Shown in pieces: positions 1 to 7,836 of a stretch of DNA of 45,555 bases (the stretch's first letter is position 1; each line of letters starts with the position of its first letter). A program made the translations under genes and the position numbers. The stretch spans positions 1-45,555 of the forward strand of contig CATZIC010000005.1 of NCBI GenBank assembly GCA_958419945.1, read 5' to 3'. This stretch comes from an uncultured Clostridia bacterium (GTDB lineage: Bacteria > Bacillota > Clostridia > Christensenellales > Borkfalkiaceae). The notes beneath the pieces are model-generated. The model had not been told where the DNA came from. It worked only from the letters and a program-made list of their open reading frames with translations, and made no database searches.

Positions 1-474
1 ACAACAGAACTTATCGAAAAACTTAAGAAAAAAGGCGTTCAATTTGCCGAAGTCTGTCTTAACGTCGGGCTCGGTACTTTCAGACCGGTAAAGTCTGAAA
101 ATATCGAAAACCACGAAATGCACTCGGAATACTATTCCATTGACGAGGAAAACGCCAAAATAATAAACGAGGCAAAAGCTGCGGGGCGGCGGATTATAGC
201 CGTCGGCACCACTTCCGTCCGAACGTTAGAAAGCGTTGCTGACGAAAACGGCTTTGTAAAGGCAACCCACGGCAACACAAACATTTTCATTTACCCGCCT
301 TATAAGTTTAAGTGCGTTGACGGATTAATCACCAACTTCCACCTTCCCGAATCCACCCTTATCATGCTTGTTTCCGCTTTGGTCGGAAGAGAAAAAATCC
401 TTGAACTATATAACTTGGCGGTAAAGGAAGAGTATCGCTTTTTCTCCTTTGGCGACGCCATGCTCGTCTTATAA
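1..474 (+). CDS. queA: S-adenosylmethionine:tRNA ribosyltransferase-isomerase QueA (3' part)
   Basis: This is the C-terminal part of QueA, the enzyme that moves the ribosyl group of S-adenosylmethionine onto 7-aminomethyl-7-deazaguanine in tRNA to give epoxyqueuosine. The reading frame is open from the first base, so the gene starts outside the window; about 157 residues are visible. Family landmarks are intact: NVGLGTFRPV followed by the MHSEYY segment, the VGTTSVRTLE block, and the LITNFHLPESTLIMLVSA and YRFFSFGDAM blocks near the end. The ATG at 118 is internal and is not the start. It ends just before a hairpin terminator and lies next to tgt, the other queuosine gene, a common pairing. 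Confidence 0.95.
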   Translation, partial: TTELIEKLKKKGVQFAEVCLNVGLGTFRPVKSENIENHEMHSEYYSIDEENAKIINEAKAAGRRIIAVGTTSVRTLESVADENGFVKATHGNTNIFIYPPYKFKCVDGLITNFHLPESTLIMLVSALVGREKILELYNLAVKEEYRFFSFGDAMLVL

Positions 475-478
475 GCGG

Positions 479-506
479 CGCAAGTCTTTGTTACGCTTGC
501 GTTTTT
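479..506 (+). terminator. Rho-independent terminator after queA
   Basis: A six-base stem (CGCAAG at 479-484 with CTTGCG at 496-501) with an 11-base loop is followed by five T residues. It starts five bases after the queA stop. The stem is short, so termination may be partial. The rest of the gap up to tgt (507-670) shows no convincing gene. Confidence 0.5.
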
Positions 507-670
507 GCTTGCTCATTTACGCGCAGTAAACTCCCTCGGGTTTTCCTCGCACGCCTTTTTCTTGCTTCTAAGCCGAGCGTACAAGAATTACTCAAACTTT
601 CTTTAAACAGAGCAGATTTTAAACATACCATCATTCCGAGGTATCGGAAGGAGTATAACAGGAAATACTT

Positions 671-1789
671 ATGGATAAATTTCATTTTGAACTAATAAAG
701 CAGGATCCCGAAACGGGTGCAAGGGCGGGAATACTGCACACACCGCACGGCGATATCGAAACGCCGATATACATGCCCGTAGGCACTCAAGCAACGGTAA
801 AGGGGATACTTCCCAGAGATTTAAAGGAAGCGGGTGCGCAAATAATACTGTCAAACACCTACCACCTTTACATGCGTCCGGGCGATGAAATCGTCAAAAA
901 GGCGGGCGGACTTCATAAGTTCATGAATTGGGACAGGCCCATTCTTACCGACAGCGGCGGTTTTCAGGTATTTTCCCTTGCAAAACTTAATAATATAAAG
1001 GACGACGGCGTAACGTTTCAGTCCAACGTAGACGGAAGCAAACACTTCATAACGCCTGAGCGTGCGATCGAGATAGAAAACAACCTCGGTGCGGACATTA
1101 TAATGCAGTTCGATCAGTGCAGTGAATACGGCGTAGACCACCGCCGCGCAGAGCAGGCAATGAAGCGCACTTTAAGTTGGCTTGACCGCTGCTATAACTA
1201 TCATAAAAACGAAAATCAAGCCCTTTTCCCGATAGTTCAGGGCAATTTGTATAAAGATTTAAGGCTTATAAGCTTAAAGGAAACCGTTCCTTACGCAAAA
1301 TACGGAATCGGTATCGGCGGCCTTTCGGTAGGCGAACCAAAGCCGCTTATGTACGAAATGCTTGAAGCGATGTATCCGTATTTTCCGACCAACGTTCCAC
1401 GCTATCTTATGGGAGTCGGAAGCCCCGATTGTTTAATCGAAGGGGTTCTGCGCGGGGTTGATATGTTCGACTGCGTTTTGGCAACGAGAGTGGCAAGAAA
1501 CGGCACCGCAATGACCTCTCACGGAAAAATCGTGGTAAGAAACGGCGTATATAAAGAGGACTTTACACCGCTTGACGACGAATGCGACTGCTACTGCTGT
1601 AAAAATTACACAAAAGCATACCTTCGTCATCTTATAAACACGGGCGAAATGCTGGGCGGAATGCTTTTAAGCCTTCACAACACTACCTTCTTATTAAAAC
1701 TCATGCGCGATTTGCGTAAGTCGATTATCGGCGGATACGTCAAAGATTTTGTCAAAGAGTTTTATGAAAAATACGAAAATAATAAATGA
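671..1789 (+). CDS. tgt: tRNA-guanine transglycosylase
   Basis: Tgt swaps guanine at the anticodon wobble position of GUN-decoding tRNAs for preQ1, upstream of QueA in queuosine synthesis. Its 372 residues match the usual bacterial length. The general-base motif DSGGFQ (Asp about 94), the GGLSVGE substrate-binding loop, the nucleophile region FDCVLATR (Asp about 267) and the zinc site C-x-C-x2-C (Cys about 305, 307, 310) with a downstream His are all present. The usual FDEC segment reads FDQC here and the following loop is shorter than in well-known homologues, a mild oddity. The start is supported by AGGAAA five bases upstream; a stronger GGAAGGAG lies further up. Confidence 0.96.
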   Translation: MDKFHFELIKQDPETGARAGILHTPHGDIETPIYMPVGTQATVKGILPRDLKEAGAQIILSNTYHLYMRPGDEIVKKAGGLHKFMNWDRPILTDSGGFQVFSLAKLNNIKDDGVTFQSNVDGSKHFITPERAIEIENNLGADIIMQFDQCSEYGVDHRRAEQAMKRTLSWLDRCYNYHKNENQALFPIVQGNLYKDLRLISLKETVPYAKYGIGIGGLSVGEPKPLMYEMLEAMYPYFPTNVPRYLMGVGSPDCLIEGVLRGVDMFDCVLATRVARNGTAMTSHGKIVVRNGVYKEDFTPLDDECDCYCCKNYTKAYLRHLINTGEMLGGMLLSLHNTTFLLKLMRDLRKSIIGGYVKDFVKEFYEKYENNK

Positions 1790-1814
1790 AATCGGTTATA
1801 AATCCTGAAAACGC

Positions 1815-1843
1815 TTGCAAAAAAAGCGGATTTTCGGTAACAT
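1815..1843 (+). promoter_or_regulatory. Possible sigma-A promoter for yajC
   Basis: TTGCAA at 1815-1820 and TAACAT at 1838-1843 are 17 bases apart in the gap between tgt and yajC. The -10 box is weak, so this is tentative; yajC could equally be read through from tgt. Confidence 0.3.
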
Positions 1844-1873
1844 AATACAGTAAACCGTAAAGGAGAATCAAAA

Positions 1874-2359
1874 ATGACGTTATTTAACTTACTTGCAGAG
1901 GCCGTAACCGATGCAGCCTCCAACGCACCACAAAAAGCAAACAACGGTTGGATAATTTGGGTAATATTCGGCGTACTCATTCTCGTTATGATCGTTCCCA
2001 GTTTTTTAAGGAACAAAAAGGAAAAGAAGGCGTACGAAGAAAAAATGGCTAACCTTGTCGTCGGCGCGAAAGTACGCACGATAGGGCTCATCGTCGGCGA
2101 AATCATTTCCATGACCGACCAGACCGTAACCCTTAAGACGGGCGATGCTGAAAATTTCAGTTTCGTTACCGTTGAAAAACGCGCAATTTACGAAATTATT
2201 CCCGACGACGCTTTCGCAGATTCCGAAGAAGTTTATTCTGATGCTTCCCAAGAAGAAGTAAAAGAAGATATTACCGAAGCCGCAGAAACCACCGAAACCG
2301 CTGAAAACGAAACTACTACCGAAACGGCAACGGGAACCACCGAAGAAAAGTCCGAATAA
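1874..2359 (+). CDS. yajC: Preprotein translocase subunit YajC
   Basis: YajC is a single-span membrane protein that associates with SecDF and the SecYEG channel. The 161-residue product has one transmembrane helix at about residues 23-42, a basic stop-transfer segment (NKKEKKAYEEKM) and the characteristic cytoplasmic beta-rich domain (VVGAKVRTIGLIVGEI... then VTLKTGD). It is longer than typical YajC of about 90-110 residues because of an acidic tail from about residue 118 onward, rich in Glu and Thr and probably disordered. AGGAGA lies seven bases before the ATG. Position between tgt and secD is the standard arrangement. Confidence 0.93.
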   Translation: MTLFNLLAEAVTDAASNAPQKANNGWIIWVIFGVLILVMIVPSFLRNKKEKKAYEEKMANLVVGAKVRTIGLIVGEIISMTDQTVTLKTGDAENFSFVTVEKRAIYEIIPDDAFADSEEVYSDASQEEVKEDITEAAETTETAENETTTETATGTTEEKSE

Positions 2360-2504
2360 GCCTTTTTAAATTTTAAAGCGTAAAGCCGCCATAAACGCAA
2401 ATAAAGCCGAAAAATGGCGAAATATTACGACAAAAGGCGAAAATAAAGTCAAAAAAACGAATGATAGCAAAAATATCTTCGTTATAAAAACATTTTAAAA
2501 ATTG

Positions 2505-2540
2505 CCTTCGCATAAAATTAAGCGTAGTTTTATGCGGAGG
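2505..2540 (+). promoter_or_regulatory. Hairpin that sequesters the Shine-Dalgarno of the downstream gene
   Basis: CCTTCGCATAAAA (2505-2517) pairs with TTTTATGCGGAGG (2528-2540) in a 13-bp stem with a single G-U pair and a 10-base loop. The whole GGAGG ribosome binding site of the ATG at 2550 lies inside the 3' arm. In the folded state ribosome access should be blocked, as in RNA thermometers or riboswitch expression platforms. The T-rich TATTTTTATA after it means it could also act as a weak terminator. The pairing is seen; the function is inferred. Confidence 0.6.
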
Positions 2541-2549
2541 TATTTTTAT

Positions 2550-2909
2550 ATGAAAAAATTCATAGCCTTTCTGACGGGCTTTGTCGTCGCCGTTGCGCTA
2601 ACACTTGGGCTGGAACTTTTGTTTGCGCTTTTAGTTAAAGCCTGCGGCCTTGATTCAAACGTAATAAGGCCCGTTAATCAAGTTATAAAAGCAATTTGTA
2701 TTTTGGTTGCCGTCTTTTTGGGCGTGAGGGAAAAGGGAATGCTTTTCGGCGCAATAATGGGGCTTACGTATTCGATTGCAACCAATATAATTTTCGGCTT
2801 AATCGGCGGAAATCTCGCATTTAATATAAGTTTTTTCTTAGATCTTCTTTTCGGAACCATCATCGGTTTAATCGGCGGAATCATAAGAACCAACCTTAAA
2901 TCGCGCTAA
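2550..2909 (+). CDS. Small TIGR04086/YrzE-like integral membrane protein
   Basis: A 119-residue, almost wholly hydrophobic protein with about four predicted membrane spans (roughly residues 3-30, 44-61, 64-86 and 90-112) and a basic C-terminus (RTNLKSR). The alternating hydrophobic and GLIGG/GTIIG small-residue pattern and the position after yajC and before secD match the TIGR04086 family commonly found there in Clostridia; its biochemical role is unknown. The frame is open upstream to an ATG at 2502, but the GCGGAGG nine bases before 2550 and the MKKFIAFLTGF start decide for 2550. Its ribosome binding site is buried in a strong hairpin, suggesting translational control. Confidence 0.72.
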   Translation: MKKFIAFLTGFVVAVALTLGLELLFALLVKACGLDSNVIRPVNQVIKAICILVAVFLGVREKGMLFGAIMGLTYSIATNIIFGLIGGNLAFNISFFLDLLFGTIIGLIGGIIRTNLKSR

Positions 2910-3028
2910 GCGTAACTAAAGACGGCGCTTTACACGCCTGAAAAGCCTTACTTTACCGCATTATAGCCAAAGGTTTGTAAAAAGTTTGTATTTTTTGGTT
3001 GCTTATGGAAAAAAGTAACGAAAAATTA

Positions 3029-3057
3029 TTGACTTATTTAAATTAAAAATATATAAT
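3029..3057 (+). promoter_or_regulatory. Sigma-A promoter of secD-secF
   Basis: TTGACT (3029-3034) and a perfect TATAAT (3052-3057) are separated by 17 bases in an AT-rich stretch. Transcription would start near 3064 and give a leader of about 80 bases with a small hairpin (ACCGC 3096-3100 with GCGGT 3108-3112) before the secD ribosome binding site. Confidence 0.8.
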
Positions 3058-3147
3058 ATAAAAGCGTGTATAGGGCGATAAAGCCGTTAAAGCGTACCGC
3101 TATATAAGCGGTTAAGTAAAGACTGACCCAAACATCAGGAGGCTATA

Positions 3148-4416
3148 ATGAGTAAGAAAAAATCAATAGTCGTACTTGTGCTGACTGTTTTGTTGCTCGC
3201 AGCTATCGGCGTTGCTTGCCTTGCAAGTTTCCCCGTAGGCAAAACAAAGCAGTACAATTCGATAATCAGCCTTATCGGAAAAGGCATTGACTTATCGGGC
3301 GGCTATTACGTAGTACTGACGCCTACGATTGATTCGGAAAACGAAGCAACCGCAAACGAAAAGATTGACAGCGCAATGGAAATTCTCCGTACCCGTCTTG
3401 ACGACAAGGGCTTTACCGAAGCCACCATTTCAAGACAGGACGGCGGTCGTATCAGAATCGAAGTTCCGGAAGTAGACAATGCCGACGAAATCCTTCAGAT
3501 TATCGGTAACACAGGTTCTTTGTCCTTCCAGGACAGCACCAAGCACGAATATCTGAACGGCGAAGAAGACATTAAAGACGCTTACGTTAGTTACGATCAG
3601 AATAACGGCTACGTTGTAGTTTTGGAATTTACCAATCAAGGTATCGAAAGATTCAGCAACGCAACGAAAGCCATTAAAGATATGGACGACAATAAGATGT
3701 ACATTTACCTCGGCGACACGGTAGTATCAAGTCCTGAGGTTAAAGAACAGATTACCAACAGTTCTGCGGAAATCACCGGTTACGACGACTACGATTCCGC
3801 CGAAGCGATTGCGTCCGTTATAAAGAGCGGCAGGCTTCCTATCGAATACGAAATAAGTGAATCCAGAAGCATTTCCGCACGTCTTGGCGAAACCGCAATT
3901 AACACAAGCGTTATAGCGGCAGGCATAGCGATGCTCGTTATCTTTATTCTTATGATAGTTATCTATCGCGGAATGGGCGTTGCGTCAAGCGTTGCTTTGA
4001 TTTTGTATGCTTTCTTGTACATCATATTACTTGCTATAATCCCCAACGTTCAGTTGACGTTGCCGGGCTTAGCGGGCATCGTTCTTTCAATCGGTATGGC
4101 GGTAGACGCTAATATCGTTATCTTCGAAAGAATCAAAGCCGCATATAAGGAAGGCAAGATAGAAACTGCGTTCGACACAGGTTTCAAGACCGCTTTGTGG
4201 ACCATTATCGACTCCAACGTAACCACCATTTTGGCGGCAATCGTACTTTGGATTCTTTGCCCCGGTACAATCAAAGGCTTTGCAATTACCTTGCTCGTAG
4301 GTATCGTTTTATCACTCTTTACCTCGATTTTGGTAACGCGCTTATATATCAAAGTTTTGCGTGCTCTTCCAAAAGACCAAGAAAAATTCTTCAACTTAAA
4401 AAAGGAGGTTGAGTAA
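3148..4416 (+). CDS. secD: Protein translocase subunit SecD
   Basis: SecD works with SecF in the membrane and uses the proton gradient to help pull exported proteins out of the Sec channel. The 422-residue protein has an N-terminal membrane span (about 6-27), the GIDLSGG motif (usually D-L-x-G-G), a P1-type extracellular domain with the ILRTRLDDKGFTEATI block, and a C-terminal bundle of five spans with the GMAVDANIVIFERIK motif conserved in the RND superfamily. It lacks a fused SecF half. AGGAGG lies five bases upstream of the ATG. secF follows two bases after the stop. Confidence 0.95.
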   Translation: MSKKKSIVVLVLTVLLLAAIGVACLASFPVGKTKQYNSIISLIGKGIDLSGGYYVVLTPTIDSENEATANEKIDSAMEILRTRLDDKGFTEATISRQDGGRIRIEVPEVDNADEILQIIGNTGSLSFQDSTKHEYLNGEEDIKDAYVSYDQNNGYVVVLEFTNQGIERFSNATKAIKDMDDNKMYIYLGDTVVSSPEVKEQITNSSAEITGYDDYDSAEAIASVIKSGRLPIEYEISESRSISARLGETAINTSVIAAGIAMLVIFILMIVIYRGMGVASSVALILYAFLYIILLAIIPNVQLTLPGLAGIVLSIGMAVDANIVIFERIKAAYKEGKIETAFDTGFKTALWTIIDSNVTTILAAIVLWILCPGTIKGFAITLLVGIVLSLFTSILVTRLYIKVLRALPKDQEKFFNLKKEVE

Positions 4417-4418
4417 AT

Positions 4419-5459
4419 ATGTTGAAACTTCCGAAATATGCTAAAATAGTTGAAAAGTTTAAATTCGTACTTATAATCGCTTTGGCGGTAATCCTTGCAG
4501 GTTTGGTTTTCGGCATTGTACGTGTTTCGACAGGCGATACCTTCTTAAACTTCGGTATCGACTTTACGGGCGGTGCTACGATTGAAATCACTTCCGACGA
4601 ACAGATTTCCCAAGACAATCAGAAAAAGATTGTTGAGTTTATCGAAAAAGACGGTTACAGAGTAAACGGCGACGTTCAGGAAACCAACGCAACGGAAGGT
4701 TACATTTACGAACTTCGTTTAAGTTACGAGCGTAACGGCAAGACTATAACCGACGAAAAGGCTTTCCTTACCGAGATTTTCGAAAGCGGTAACGACCAAG
4801 ACCTTTGCGGAAGGGTTTACACTTATGCTACGGAAGATCTTACTCTTTCTTTAGAAGAGAACAGCGTTCGTGCATTTGCAGTCGGTCAGACAGCAAGTAA
4901 TTCTCTTGTCCGCGCGGCAGTACTTGCAACGATAGTTGCTATTATAGTAATGCTTATCTATACCGTTATAAGGTTTACGTTCAGCAGTGCTTTGGCTGCG
5001 GTTTGCGCACTCGCACACGACGTTTTGATTATGATTGCTTTGATGTCCATCTTCAACGTAACCATAAACTCCACCTTCATTGCTGCGGTAATTACTATCA
5101 TCGGTTACTCCATCAACGCAACCATCGTTATCTTCGACAGGGTAAGGGCAGAACTCAAACTCTCCACCTCCGCTGAAAAATCGGATAAAGAGATCGCAAA
5201 CAAATCTGTTTGCAGTACTTTGGCTGTAACCATTCTTTCCACTTTGACCACGCTTATAATGGTTGTATTCCTTGCAATCTTCAGTGTTACCACTATTCAG
5301 GAATTCATTCTTCCCATTATCTTCGGTTTAGTTGCAGGTGCTATATCTTCAACGATAATTGCCCCCGCACTGTGGATTCAGTTCAGAAAGCTCGGCAAAA
5401 AGATAGTAAAAAAGAAAAAATCTTCAGGTTATAGCGGCGCTGTAAAGCAGGATTCCTGA
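4419..5459 (+). CDS. secF: Protein translocase subunit SecF
   Basis: SecF is the partner of SecD in the proton-driven SecDF complex. The 346-residue product has an N-terminal span (about 14-36), the NFGIDFTGGATIEI motif typical of SecF, a periplasm-facing domain and five C-terminal spans containing IIGYSINATIVIFDRVRAEL, the SecF counterpart of the SecD motif. The C-terminus is a long basic tail (KKIVKKKKSS). The gene starts two bases after secD stops, and its AAAGGAGG ribosome binding site lies within the secD end, which implies translational coupling and 1:1 production. Confidence 0.95.
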   Translation: MLKLPKYAKIVEKFKFVLIIALAVILAGLVFGIVRVSTGDTFLNFGIDFTGGATIEITSDEQISQDNQKKIVEFIEKDGYRVNGDVQETNATEGYIYELRLSYERNGKTITDEKAFLTEIFESGNDQDLCGRVYTYATEDLTLSLEENSVRAFAVGQTASNSLVRAAVLATIVAIIVMLIYTVIRFTFSSALAAVCALAHDVLIMIALMSIFNVTINSTFIAAVITIIGYSINATIVIFDRVRAELKLSTSAEKSDKEIANKSVCSTLAVTILSTLTTLIMVVFLAIFSVTTIQEFILPIIFGLVAGAISSTIIAPALWIQFRKLGKKIVKKKKSSGYSGAVKQDS

Positions 5460-5475
5460 AAGACATAAAATATTT

Positions 5476-5511
5476 CGGCGGGCGGTTTATATTCGTCCGC
5501 CGTATTTTCTT
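5476..5511 (+). terminator. Terminator after secF
   Basis: CGGCGGGCG (5476-5484) pairs with CGTCCGCCG (5494-5502), with one G-U pair and a nine-base loop, followed by TATTTTCTT. A strong GC-rich stem with a T-rich tail closes the sec operon. Confidence 0.8.
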
Positions 5512-5542
5512 AAAAATATAAAATAAATCTCGGAGTAGTCTT

Positions 5543-7834
5543 ATGAATTTCCGTATCGACAACCTTAACGACAACTTAATACGTGAAATTTCAGAGCGTT
5601 TTCATCTCCGTCCGGAAACCTCGGCAATTTTAGTAAGCCGCGGTATCACTAAAGAGGAAGATATAGAATATTTCCTTAATCCGGGCATACACCATTTTGT
5701 AGATCCTTTCAAACTGAAAGGGGTGAGGGAAACCGTTGAAAGGATAAAAATCGCAAAAGAGGAAGAAGAAACGGTCGTAATCTACGGCGATTACGACGCT
5801 GACGGCATTTGCGCCACCGCTATAATGTACCTTGCACTGCGTGAATACGGCATAAACGCCATACCGTTCGTTCCTGAAAGGGCGGGCGGCTACGGGTTAT
5901 CCGTTGAAAATATCGATTACATTATGGATAAGTACCTGCCGTCGCTTATAATTACGGTAGACTGCGGTATCAGCGGATACAATGAAGTTGAATATTTAAA
6001 AGACCTTGCCGTAGACGTAATCGTAACCGACCACCACGAACTCCCCGACCTTTTGCCGGATACTTTAACCGTAAACTGCAAAATTCCCTCCGAATACGGT
6101 TTTGACAGCCTTTGCGGTGCGGGCGTGGCGTTTAAAATCGCCTGCGCACTTATAGGCGATAGGGCGTATAAATACCTTGACTACGCCGCAATCGCAACCA
6201 TCGCAGACAGTATGCCCTTAATTCGTGAAAACAGGGATATCGTTTACGAAGGTGTAAAACTTATTAAAAGCGGGCGTTGTTGTCCTGCGGTAAAGGAACT
6301 TATAGCAATCTCAAACGTCAGGGAAATAACTTCCACTTCGCTTGCGTACGTAATAGCCCCGCGCATAAACGCAGCAGGCAGAATGGGAGACGCTTTCTCT
6401 GCACTAAAACTTATGATTTCCGACGATAACGGGCTTATAGAGCAACTTTGTTTAAAGTTAAACACCTATAACCAGTCCCGCCAATCGGAATGTGAAATGC
6501 TTTATAAAAGTGCAAGAGAAAAACTTGTCGCTACCGCTTACGATAAGAAAATCATAATTTTGGAAGACGATAGTTGGAACGGCGGTTTGGTCGGAATAAT
6601 TGCTTCCAAACTTGTTGAAGAGTTTTCGCGCCCCGTAATTTTATTTGTAAACAATAACGGAAAGTTGCACGGCTCCGCCCGTTCGGTGGAATCCATAAAT
6701 ATTTTCGATGCAATTTCAAGTTGTAAAGAGTATTTGACAGACTTTGGCGGACATTCGCAGGCTGCGGGAATTTCACTTAATATCGAAAATTTCCAAGATT
6801 TTAAGGCTGCGCTTGAAAAATACGTGGACGATAACTATTCTTATGACTGTTTTGCCCCCGTAAAATATGCGGACCTACTTATAACTTCACGCTTTACGAT
6901 AGAACTTGCAAAAGAACTCAATCGCCTTGAACCTTTCGGCACGGCAAACCGTAAGCCCGTGTTTGCGATTACCGCAAGAAACACCAAAGCCTCTCCGATA
7001 AAAGTCGGCTCACCGCACCTATCAATCAGAACCGATTATATAGAAATGCTTTATTTCAATTCTTCGGATAGCGAGGCGATGCTTGATCTTCCTTTCGAAA
7101 AGACCATACTTTTCGAACCCAACGTTTCCGTTTTCAATCATGAGGAATCTTTAAAGGGGTACGTTAAGGACGTAGAATACACAATTTCACCGACACTCGG
7201 CACTAAACTTTGCGGATTCCGTGAAAGTTTATTGACGGCACTGAATGATAACGACGATTATCTTTATATCTCGGGCGAAATGACCGAAAAGGTTGTTTCC
7301 GAAACCCTTGTCGACCATTTCGGTACCATTTACGTGGCTTATAATATAGATAACCTTGAAGCATATAGCAATCTTTTGGGGCTTAACAGGTATTTATACT
7401 CCACTTCGGGTAAAAACTTGGTAAACAACGTAGTAATCGCTTTAAGAGAGCCTCCTTTTTCCGGCTACAAAAAGATAGTTTACTTAGATCGTCCGCTCGG
7501 AAACGTCAATTACAACCAAAATATTACCGAAACGTTTATAAACAGGTCGGCGCGTGCCTTCGATTATACCCGTCTTGACCTTTCCAAAGAAACTTTTGCC
7601 GAAGTTTTCCGTCGGCTTTGTAAGTATAACCGCGCGCCCGCCAATAACAGTATAGAGTTTGTAAGAAACTGCGATATCGGTTACGATAAATTCCAGACCA
7701 TTTTTGTTTTGGAAGTATTCATAGAACTCGGCATTTTTAACTTTACGCGCGGAGAATTACGCTATAACAGCAATATAAAAAGCAGTCTTTCCGCTTCGAG
7801 AATTTATACGGAAGTACAAAAACTGCAGGATTAG
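5543..7834 (+). CDS. recJ: Single-stranded-DNA-specific exonuclease RecJ
   Basis: RecJ is a 5'-3' exonuclease on single-stranded DNA acting in recombination, mismatch and base-excision repair. The 763-residue protein carries the DHH phosphoesterase signatures: YGDYDADGICA (Asp 83, 85, 87), VTVDCGISG, the TDHHE motif (Asp163-His164-His165), CGAGVAFK, and the DHHA1 motif FGGHSQAAG. A RecJ OB-type domain follows, then a long C-terminal extension as in Bacillus-type RecJ. The ribosome binding site CGGAG precedes the ATG. One curiosity is that the segment encoding DNGLIEQL at 6425-6440 is identical to a repeat found in two intergenic regions. rel begins two bases after the stop. Confidence 0.95.
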   Translation: MNFRIDNLNDNLIREISERFHLRPETSAILVSRGITKEEDIEYFLNPGIHHFVDPFKLKGVRETVERIKIAKEEEETVVIYGDYDADGICATAIMYLALREYGINAIPFVPERAGGYGLSVENIDYIMDKYLPSLIITVDCGISGYNEVEYLKDLAVDVIVTDHHELPDLLPDTLTVNCKIPSEYGFDSLCGAGVAFKIACALIGDRAYKYLDYAAIATIADSMPLIRENRDIVYEGVKLIKSGRCCPAVKELIAISNVREITSTSLAYVIAPRINAAGRMGDAFSALKLMISDDNGLIEQLCLKLNTYNQSRQSECEMLYKSAREKLVATAYDKKIIILEDDSWNGGLVGIIASKLVEEFSRPVILFVNNNGKLHGSARSVESINIFDAISSCKEYLTDFGGHSQAAGISLNIENFQDFKAALEKYVDDNYSYDCFAPVKYADLLITSRFTIELAKELNRLEPFGTANRKPVFAITARNTKASPIKVGSPHLSIRTDYIEMLYFNSSDSEAMLDLPFEKTILFEPNVSVFNHEESLKGYVKDVEYTISPTLGTKLCGFRESLLTALNDNDDYLYISGEMTEKVVSETLVDHFGTIYVAYNIDNLEAYSNLLGLNRYLYSTSGKNLVNNVVIALREPPFSGYKKIVYLDRPLGNVNYNQNITETFINRSARAFDYTRLDLSKETFAEVFRRLCKYNRAPANNSIEFVRNCDIGYDKFQTIFVLEVFIELGIFNFTRGELRYNSNIKSSLSASRIYTEVQKLQD
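6425..6440 (+). repeat. Dispersed repeat GATAACGGGCTTATAG, copy 1 (inside recJ)
   Basis: This 16-mer within the recJ coding region is identical to 14725-14740 and 23775-23790, and its last 14 bases match the minus strand at 25729-25742. The flanking pattern N-N-C-N-ACTTT is also shared. It is translated as part of DNGLIEQL, and the reading frame is not disturbed. Confidence 0.6.
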
Positions 7835-7836
7835 TT

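Noticed and set aside
491..685. Possible small minus-strand gene in the queA-tgt gap
   Set aside because: The predicted product is basic and low-complexity, has no ribosome binding site and overlaps the tgt start; no family is recognised.
4197..4412. Alternative 71-codon frame overlapping the end of secD
   Set aside because: It is out of frame within the conserved membrane region of secD and lacks a ribosome binding site.
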